A DNA stretch of 64,000 nt from Limonium bicolor (Eukaryota > Streptophyta > Magnoliopsida > Caryophyllales > Plumbaginaceae), in assembly GCA_023374045.1 (NCBI GenBank), contig CM041782.1, forward strand, positions 248,401,882-248,465,881, read 5' to 3'. The stretch's first letter is position 1. Every line of letters starts with the position of its first letter. Below, in pieces: positions 57,545-64,000 of this stretch. Below the pieces are notes generated by a model. That model worked only from the letters and a program-made list of their open reading frames with translations. It was not told where the DNA came from and made no database searches. The translations under genes and the position numbers were made by a program.

Positions 57545-57905
57545 TAGCAGCTTTCTGCTTCCGTCCGACCCAGAGTCTGGGTCGGACCGTGGGTCGGACG
57601 GGCCTTGAGAAACGACAGTAAACCTTTCTAGAATGGTCCGACCCAGGGCCGTGGATCGGACGTGGGTCGACAGGCAAAAAAAATTCAAGGTCGAAGCTTC
57701 AGACTTCGTCCGACCCAGAGTCTGGGTCGGACAGTTGGTCGGACGGAGCTTGGACACGGGACCGAAACTTTCTGGAACGGTCCGACCCAGAGGGTATGGG
57801 TCGGACGGAAATAGTGCTGGGTCGGACGGGGAGAATTTTAGAGAACGGGAATCTACTGGAATGGTCCGACCCAGGGCTTGGGTCGGACGCTGGGTCGGAC
57901 GACCC
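57545..57905 (+). repeat. GC-rich half-site array in G LTR
   Basis: Five units. Two contain a perfect 12-bp inverted repeat, GTCCGACCCAGA facing TCTGGGTCGGAC; the others are variants (GGTCCGACCCAGGG...). Most units are followed by a further direct half-site GTGGGTCGGACG or GCTGGGTCGGACG. The ORFs of 111-148 aa on both strands here are by-products of the repeat. Confidence 0.88.
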
Positions 57906-58684
57906 ATTACTTACAAAAAAAAAAACTGTAAGCTTATAACTAGTATATATATATGTATACCCACCTATACATATGTATGTATATATGTAAGTATACCATG
58001 GATGAGTAATGAATGGTAAGTGAATGAAATACAAGTGTAAGGAATGTAAAGACTTAGTAAGTATGAGTTAGGAAACGTAAGAGTGATCGAATTAAGTTAA
58101 TGATAGTTAGATTAATCATTCGATTGTATGTATATCATAGGATTTGAATTGTGACACCGGAGGACGTTCGGAAACACGTACGACGGTGAACGGTATGAAT
58201 TCCTCATGCCCCGTATGCTATCTTGGTTACTCTGATTTGTGTGTTATGTGCTAATGATCACCAAATAAGATAAATGCACGAATCGGAGTTACTATGCATA
58301 ATTGTGGATATGTAGTGCAGTATGATATGAATATTTTCTTAAATTTTAGTTTGTATAATTCATGAAATGTGTGGATGAATACGAATGCGTGTATGTATGA
58401 TGTATTGCATTGTGACCGATTGTGAATGTGTTTGGACTTCTAACTTATTCCTAACAAGCTAACCAATCTAACTTAAATTGGTAATTAAATTGGAATGAGT
58501 AGAAGTCCGATATAGTTTCGGCCACGCGTGAGGATGAGGAGACACAAGAGGTTGGATCCGATTCCTGACTCTTAAACTGGTCCGCGGCCCAAATCCCTTA
58601 AGTGGGTAGCATCCCGGATTGGTGAGTCAAGTAAATCCCGGAGGTGGGACGGAGTAGTCCCCAGGGCCGGAGGTCATACCGACT

Positions 58685-58765
58685 TAACATGAGTATAAGC
58701 AAGTAAGTAAGAATGAGTAAGTAAAGTAAATGGAAGTAAGTAAGTAAAGTAAGAATAAGTAACAT
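58685..58765 (+). repeat. AGTA-rich microsatellite in G LTR
   Basis: Irregular runs of AGTAAGTA with AGAATAAGT variants. No coding signal. Confidence 0.8.
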
Positions 58766-59384
58766 GTAATGAGTAAAAGAGTAATAAGCATTCCGATTAA
58801 CCCGGATGCGTAAATTGGCTAACACGGTGAAGGTAAGTAAGTGTGTGTGCTATTATATTGCTATCTTGCATTGTATGAAGTATTGTATATGCATGTATGT
58901 ATGAAATTAATGAATCGCAAGTTTAGTGAACGTCAATTAGTCAGCGTGCCCTAGCTAGCACGCGGTATATGCGGAGTTCATGTGCAGCTTTTGCTGAGAC
59001 CCTTGGGGCACCATTTTTACTACACGCAGGTACAAGAGAAGGATGAAGGCCATGAAGAGATGTAGCTAGTTCTTTGATTTCTTTTTGGATTGTAAACAAT
59101 GATTGATGAATGGTGTACTAAGTAGTACACGACTGTAGCTTTTTGATTAGCCGGTGTACCATGGGGTACACCTTTTTGAATAGTGGAAGTATTGGATTGG
59201 GGGTATAGATGAGTAGCTTTAGAGACTCATTCTTCTGGGAAGTTGAATTTGGATGTAATTGAATATACTTAAATACTCAGTGATCCATTGATGTAAGTAT
59301 CCGGTATGCGGTATTTTGGTAAGTAATATAGTAGCTCGGTACACTATGATCATCAGACCGTGACTGTAAGGTAAGGTAAGCCTA

Positions 59385-59406
59385 GCTAGCCGTATGGGCG
59401 GTTAGC
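59385..59406 (+). other. LTR-terminal hairpin, G LTR
   Basis: GCTAGCCGT pairs with GCGGTTAGC around ATGG. Relative to C, two pairs are changed on both sides (T-A to C-G, A-T to G-C) and two more become G-U; all nine positions still pair. Confidence 0.85.
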
Positions 59407-59481
59407 GGTGTTGTATCACCCGCCGTAGTAATAGTAGAATTTCCGCTGCGAACTGGTAGGATTAACAGGACGATTAGATGG

Positions 59482-59500
59482 CACTGGTGGAACGGAACCC
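59482..59500 (+). repeat. Terminal inverted repeat of CACTA element H (left)
   Basis: CACTGGTGGAACGGAACCC; the partner is outside the window, so length is not known. Confidence 0.75.
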
Positions 59501-59850
59501 TTTAATTACGGTCCAAAACCGTGTATAATTACGGTTGTGGACCGTAATCTACGCGGGCGTCAATAAAGATGGCGACGTCTTTAATTACGGTTTTAAACCG
59601 TAATTAAAGGCCCTTTTCCGGCCCGCGTGTCATTGACTTTACATTACGGTTATTGGTAAAAACCGTGATCTAAAGTCCTTTGGCGCGCCGCGCCAAAGGA
59701 CTTTAGATCACGGTTTTACCAATAACCGTAATGTAAAGTCGACACTTTAGATGATGGTTTTGGAAATAACCGTCATCTAAAGTCTTTTGGCGCGCGCGCC
59801 CAAAGGACTTTAGATGACGGTTATTGTTAGAACCGTCATCTAAAGTGTAT
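59500..59850 (+). repeat. Subterminal palindromic repeats of H
   Basis: Many copies of ATTACGGTT / AACCGTAAT and CTTTAGATGACGGTT. Two large inverted repeats stand side by side: 59635-59740 (arms ~52 bp, one A-run difference, centre GGCGCGCCGCGCC) and 59743-59848 (arms ~48 bp, several mismatches, centre GGCGCGCGCGCC). In CACTA elements such repeats are the binding sites of the element's own protein. Confidence 0.88.
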
Positions 59851-60569
59851 TTTTATTTTTTTTTTATTTTATTTTTTTTTTCAAATCTACACAATTGCAA
59901 CAGAGAGAATTGTAACAGATAAGCAACAGAGGGCAGAAACTGCACAATTGAACCACCTGAATCAAATACCAACAACACAAATTCATTCTCTTATCGCACA
60001 ATTACAACAGGAAAAACACTAATAAAGCACCAGATCGAAATCTGTAACATATTCAATTGCATATTCAATCTCTGTTACACAATTGCAAATTCATTCTCTG
60101 CGCACAATTGCAACAGAATATTCAATACAACAGCTAGAATCTGTTACAGCAGCAGCAACACAACAGCATCAGAGGGCTACAAGGTAAGCAGTGTAACCTA
60201 TACATGGTAGATACAGCTAGGATGACTCCCAGCAAGAAATAGCATAAAACAGAAGCGTAAAACAGTACAAAAACGTATAGAAAACTGTAAAAAAAAATCC
60301 ATGATAGCAGCATCAGAGCTAGCTAGTCTGCCACTCCATTCTCATAAACATGGCTGCCATGCTCTCTCTGACATGCAACAAAGTCGGCAGGAGCATAAGT
60401 CTTGAATCTGGCATAATGCTCTTTAATCTGCATCAAGAAAAGGAATGGAACACATAATGAGATTCAGATAAAGACACAAAAAATCTGCCGAAAGAATTAA
60501 ATACAGACAGCGTTCGTATTACCTTGTCTATATCATTCTTAAAACCTGGGAGTACCCGCAGAACTCATA
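59851..60569. other. Non-coding stretch of H with CACAATTGCAACAG repeats
   Basis: T-rich tract (59850-59882), then scattered degenerate copies of CACAATTGCAACAG and CTGTTACA-type motifs to about 60180. No supported gene. It would be the 3' untranslated or subterminal part of the minus-strand gene. Confidence 0.6.
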
Positions 60570-61660
60570 CATACCGCATCACGTAGTAACCCGCAAACTC
60601 TTAGAATCCTTTTGGGTAGGGCACTAAATCACCAAAATTCACAAATGTAAAACAATTGTACAAAGATAATAGCAGCACGAATGAAATACATGAATTACCA
60701 AACCTGATGTAATCGACAGTCAAATCACCAAACTCTCCCTGAGGGGTTTTTTTGTAACAACTGTTACATATATTAACAAAAGCGTTTAGCAAAATGAACA
60801 AGTACATTAATTTGGTTAAAAAAACTTACAAACAATTAAATAGTAATAAAACTTACTCTTTGATTAAGTCTTCAGTGTTGAATTCTGTCCACGGCCCTAG
60901 TGGATCTAGAACGAGCAGAGTAGCGGTGGCAGCGCAGAATATAAACAAAGCCCAGTGGTGGCTACAATGTTAAATACAAAATGAAATGAGAAATGAAGGT
61001 AAAAAAGTTAGCTAATTAGTATGTAATTTTATTTTAGAACTCACGTTTGGTGATACGGCATTAGAATGAATAATTATTCTGTTGATCAACAACATTGAAG
61101 CAATGAATCATGTATTCACAAACCTCCCCGGGTCCCTAGTGACTGAGTCGTACGATAAACGCTCCGAGCACACCGCAGTAATGGAGGTCATGTCCTTCTC
61201 ATCACATCTCTCAAGCAGACATCTATTATATCACATGTACTATAAAAAGTTAGCCAATGCAACTTCATAGATACTATTTCTATATTTTTACAGTTATGAG
61301 GAAAGAACACTTACTTTAGATAAGCTTGAATAATGTTAATGTTCATATAATCTCCACACATCATCTCTCTGATGTCCTCAAAGTTGATGCCGTGATCATA
61401 TCTTCTATCGTAGTGAAACATCGACTTTGGAAGCGTCATCATGAAGTTGTTAGTTTTGAGATGACTTCAACATGATCTTGTTGTAGAGATTCATCTGCTT
61501 GGCCCCAAAACATTAACAAGTTTTTGTGGCAGTGCGAGCTTATTTTTAGGCGCCTCAGAAGTCCTGGTGCGACCCCGGACGGGCGCGGATTCTTACCTTT
61601 CGCACCCCGACTCACTGGATTCTTACCCTTCACACATAAACAATAAAGCATAATGTAAAG
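60570..61660 (-). pseudogene. Ulp1/C48-like SUMO protease region of the CACTA gene, broken
   Basis: Ulp1-type proteases cleave ubiquitin-like modifiers; such domains are often carried by plant CACTA and MULE proteins. On the minus strand, separate exon-like pieces read: a basic stretch (about 61450-61650); HYDRRYDHGINFEDIREMM (about 61340-61420); CEYMIHCFNVVDQQ (about 61080-61125); HHWALF...LLVLDPLG (60857-60967, after a TTGTAG acceptor and before GTAAGT), which holds the catalytic His and Asp context; CYKKTPQGEFGD (near 60740); and AGYYVMRY (near 60574-60600), where a Cys is expected just before GYYVM. The pieces are in different frames, with stops between, and cannot all be joined by plausible introns. 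I judge it inactive. Confidence 0.65.
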
Positions 61661-61710
61661 ATAATTACTAATTGATTATTATAGTAATTAAACATTTATC
61701 AAGAACATAC

Positions 61711-64000
61711 CATTGTTCTTCTGACAGGATTCGCCGCGGCAGATCTCTTCTTCTCTGGGCCGGATACGCGGCGAGGAAGCTCAGGGTCTCAGGATTCGCC
61801 GGCGCGCTGGTCTCTTCTAGTCTGGGCCGGTTACAGGCGAGGAAGCTCAGGGATCTATATAGATTAGATTAGACACTTAATGCTAAATAATGCATTTTTA
61901 TTAGATACTAAATGGTTGTCAAACAGTCTTACCTCATCGGTGACAACAATATAACATGCTTGGCCAGGGCAATATGTCTCCCTTCGCTTCGATCAGCGTG
62001 CATTTGTTGTCAAACGCCATCGGAAGGTATGCATGCTCAAATCCATCAACTATCAGGTCCAAGGTCACACGCGTGTAGAATGGGGGTAGACGTACGAAAC
62101 TGATGATCGTGATGGACCTGATGGCAACACCCGTCCCATAGGCCGCATCTACAGGGTGCCCTTCTAATGGTATTTGGAGACTACATTTTTTTTTATCCTT
62201 TAATAACAGAGATAATACGTGAAATAAATAAGTGAGTCCAATCTAATACTATTTAAATAACTTTATTTTAGGAAAAAAATAGTAAAACAAAGTTAACCTG
62301 GATGTTGGCAAACGGGTACGGGTCAGCGGCCAGAGCACAACTAGACGAGGAAGACAGTCGAGGAGGATCTAGCTGCTGCTGCTGAGTAGTCGCATGTGCA
62401 ATCGCATTCAACGCTTCCTGCAGCCTCTCCTCGATAGCCCGGCGCTCAGCAGCCTGTTTCTCGTCATTAGCTTGGCGCTCAGCAGCGAACTTACGCTCTA
62501 CCATCGCCTCGACTTCAGCAGCACTCATCTGACCCTTCCTAGCAGATGGCGGGAATACGTTCTTCTGACGTACTTCTCCCCCAAATCCTCTAACACGCCC
62601 CGGGTGATCCTTCTTCCCAAGCATTTGATTGAGCGCGTCGTCTTGAGAAGGAGGAGCGTGTAAGTCTACTTCTCCTCTCTGTGCCGCTTCGTACTGTCCA
62701 ATTTTCAAAGAAGTTAACACTAAATTTAAGATCAACAAACACTTGAGTATATAAGTAAATTATTTAACAGCTACTTTCAAATACTTACAATTTGGTTAGC
62801 CAGTTGTTCCATCGCAGCATTAGGAAATATCCTCTGACCTTCGCTGGTCGTTTTCTGGCGTCCCAGTATGTACATCTGCACCCTCCTCGCCTCAGAGACA
62901 TCCTCGATCGGGCATTCACTTCCATCCTCGTTCCTCCGTGTCAGCAAACCAGCTTCTTTCCATCCCTCGAGGCTGCCCACATATCCCCTTCGTCCCATGG
63001 TGTGGGGGTAGAGATTAGCTTCACGGTTTTGCCGTGCTTGTTCTTGTATTGCTGTTAAGAAAGTACAACAGGAAATTAATTAGAAAATCAGGGATAAAGC
63101 ATTATGAGCATTAATTAAGAAAAGAGTACACACAAACATACCCTGAACTCGGGGGTGCGTGCCGCTCAACGAACTCCTTCCACTCCTCTTCAGTGATCAT
63201 GCCATTGTACACAACATACGGCGGAGGCTCACGTGGGGGCACCCTGTTGATCCAATGCTCAACCAAGTAGTGGCGGAATGATTTAGCTTTGCCGGACACC
63301 AAAGAAAGAACGGTCTTCTTCACTTCTTCTGGGATCTTGTATCGTTCTTGCACCTTCTTCCAGATGGTCTCCTTAACTTCTTCCGGGACTTGTTTCCATG
63401 TGTGGTTGATGCAGCAATGTGATCTGGCCAGAGTCCCTAGCATACTAGCGAACTCTGACCTGCTGCCCCCACCATACCTCCCATACTTGTCCCACAGAAG
63501 ACTAATCTGATCCGGTTTCTGCAGTTTCAACCCACGGGTCGGACCTCTACCTCTGGGTCTCTGAGTAGCACTCGTAGAAGGTGCACTCATGGAAGGGCCA
63601 ACAGCAGCAGCGGCAGATGTAGATGGGGCAACAGCAGCAGCGGCAGATGTAGATGGGACCGGTACCATTTGCTGCTCATTTTCCTCCTCCTGACGACAAA
63701 ATAAATCGAACTCTTCATCAGCCATGTCCGGATCAGCCATGCCTGCAAGGATTGAAATACAATTTGAATTAAATTAAGCATTTCATAATGGTCATAAACA
63801 AGCAATAAATAAAAGAGTGTTAATTTCATATAAATTTTTATAGTAATAACTTACATACACCATTATCTCTCAACCCACATTCCCTCGTTATGGTCTGATC
63901 GTATATACTCACGATGACCTGTGACCTCAGCCTCTTCCAATGAAATAGGAACAGTTGGAGGTTCATCTTCTGCATCATACTCATCCTCATCAACCACACC
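61711..64000 (-). CDS. Plant Ptta/En/Spm-type transposase protein (TNPA-like), partial, multi-exon
   Basis: Exon-like blocks on the minus strand: an acidic block from the window edge to 63913 (donor GTGAGT); 63742-63142 (acceptor CAG, ATG 63740, donor GTATGT) with Ser/Ala-rich repeats, then RGPTRGLKLQK and a W.KVP.EVK..IW..V..(R)Y/F region; 63051-62789 (donor GTAAGT) with RQN, YPHTMGRRGY and W.EAGLL; 62693-62298 with HPGRVRGFGG and a coiled-coil-like ERKFAAERQANDEK segment; 62180-61933 with PLEGHPVDAAYGTGVAI and FVRLPPFY..VTLDLIVDG (DUF8039-like); 61854-61711 with a ~70-bp tandem duplication of PELPR. The family binds element ends and supports transposition in the nucleus. 62789/62693 is in phase, but the 63142/63051 and 62298/62180 junctions are not as I place them, and a stop lies at the end of the DUF8039-like block, so decay or imprecise boundaries are likely. 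Confidence 0.65.

Larger units (their letters stand above)
55664..59481 (+). mobile_element. LTR G (solo LTR or 5' LTR of a further element), cut by H
   Basis: Starts TGAAATACCCC at 55664 within the pol tail of F and has no PPT before it, so it is an insertion and not the 3' LTR of F. It is related to the B LTR: the AACGGATTAAAAACGCTAACG and GCACGTTTTTCGAG blocks, GGTATGAATTCCTCATGCCCC (58192), CACGCGGTATATGCGGAG. It contains a pyrimidine-rich leader (56060-56300), donor-like GTAATGAG near 56637, a GC half-site array (57545-57905), an AGTA microsatellite, CCC/GGG before CAGGTA (59000-59032), the terminal hairpin (59385-59406) and TTTCCGCTGC. The last few tens of bases lie beyond H. Confidence 0.85.
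59482..64000 (-). mobile_element. Element H: CACTA (En/Spm) DNA transposon, left end; continues beyond the window
   Basis: It begins CACTGGTGGAA at 59482, a CACTA-type terminus, with a candidate 3-bp target TGG just before (59479-59481), inserted in LTR G. Palindromic subterminal repeats follow (59500-59850), as expected for this superfamily, then minus-strand genes: a broken Ulp1/C48-like protease region (60570-61660) and a Ptta/En/Spm-type transposase gene (61711 to the window edge). The other terminus and the DDE transposase (TNP2/TNPD-like) are presumably to the right. The left end in view is the 3' side of the genes. Confidence 0.85.

Noticed and set aside
57461..58034. Overlapping frames of 111-148 aa on both strands in LTR G
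   Set aside because: Caused by the GC-rich palindromic array, which lowers stop codon frequency on both strands.
55664..59481. LTR G as the 3' LTR of element F
   Set aside because: Its start differs from the F 5' LTR after TGAAATACCCC, there is no PPT before it, and it begins inside the pol tail; it must be a separate insertion.

Overview
This window is repeat DNA from a flowering plant with a large genome, most likely a eudicot. I found no host gene, tRNA, rRNA or CRISPR array. Everything I can assign belongs to transposable elements: long-LTR Ty3/gypsy elements nested inside one another, one Tat/Ogre-like non-autonomous element, and the left end of a CACTA (En/Spm) DNA transposon. I name the elements A to H. 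Percent identities were judged by eye and not computed.

Nesting, innermost first. Element A (13208-23033) has two ~1.75 kb LTRs, a tRNA-Arg-like primer binding site (PBS), a polypurine tract (PPT), and a 5-bp target duplication, CCTCA. It has no gag or pol; three consecutive minisatellite arrays fill its 3' half. A sits inside element B (5767-29874; LTRs ~4.4 kb; duplication GCAAC). B sits inside element C (940-38754; LTRs ~4.4 kb; duplication GTTAC). C sits inside the 5' LTR of element D, which is on the minus strand (43189 to 38760, then 939 to 852) and whose interior leaves the window at base 1. D in turn interrupts a plus-strand LTR, E, whose right part is 43190-44755. B, C and D have tRNA-iMet PBSs; B and C also show AAGGGGGGTAGAT PPTs, as in Tekay/Del chromoviruses, but all three interiors appear non-coding, so I read them as a family of large non-autonomous derivatives (LARDs). 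A 500-bp run of N (11059-11558) lies in the interior of B.

Right part. 44756-45089 is a minus-strand fragment of a leader region related to the LTR of A. Element F follows: a long LTR ending at 50565, PBS, a broken gag (50785-51690), a 3.5 kb stretch with no recognisable protease or reverse transcriptase, and a broken integrase C-terminus/chromodomain-type tail (55248-55663). Another LTR, G (55664-59481), starts directly in that tail. G is cut near its 3' end by CACTA element H (59482 to beyond 64000). H carries a terminal repeat, subterminal palindromes, a minus-strand plant Ptta/En/Spm-type transposase gene, and a broken Ulp1/C48-like cysteine protease region.

Most interesting signals. (1) Five elements carry, inside their LTRs, GC-rich arrays of half-sites arranged as palindromes around a GGTC/GACC core; the half-site sequence differs completely between elements, even between the otherwise similar LTRs of C and D. 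(2) Several short RNA hairpins at equivalent positions show paired compensatory changes between elements: one near the LTR end, one overlapping the PBS, one before the PPT, and two in non-coding interior blocks. Together these look like a conserved cis-acting RNA architecture in elements that have lost their proteins.
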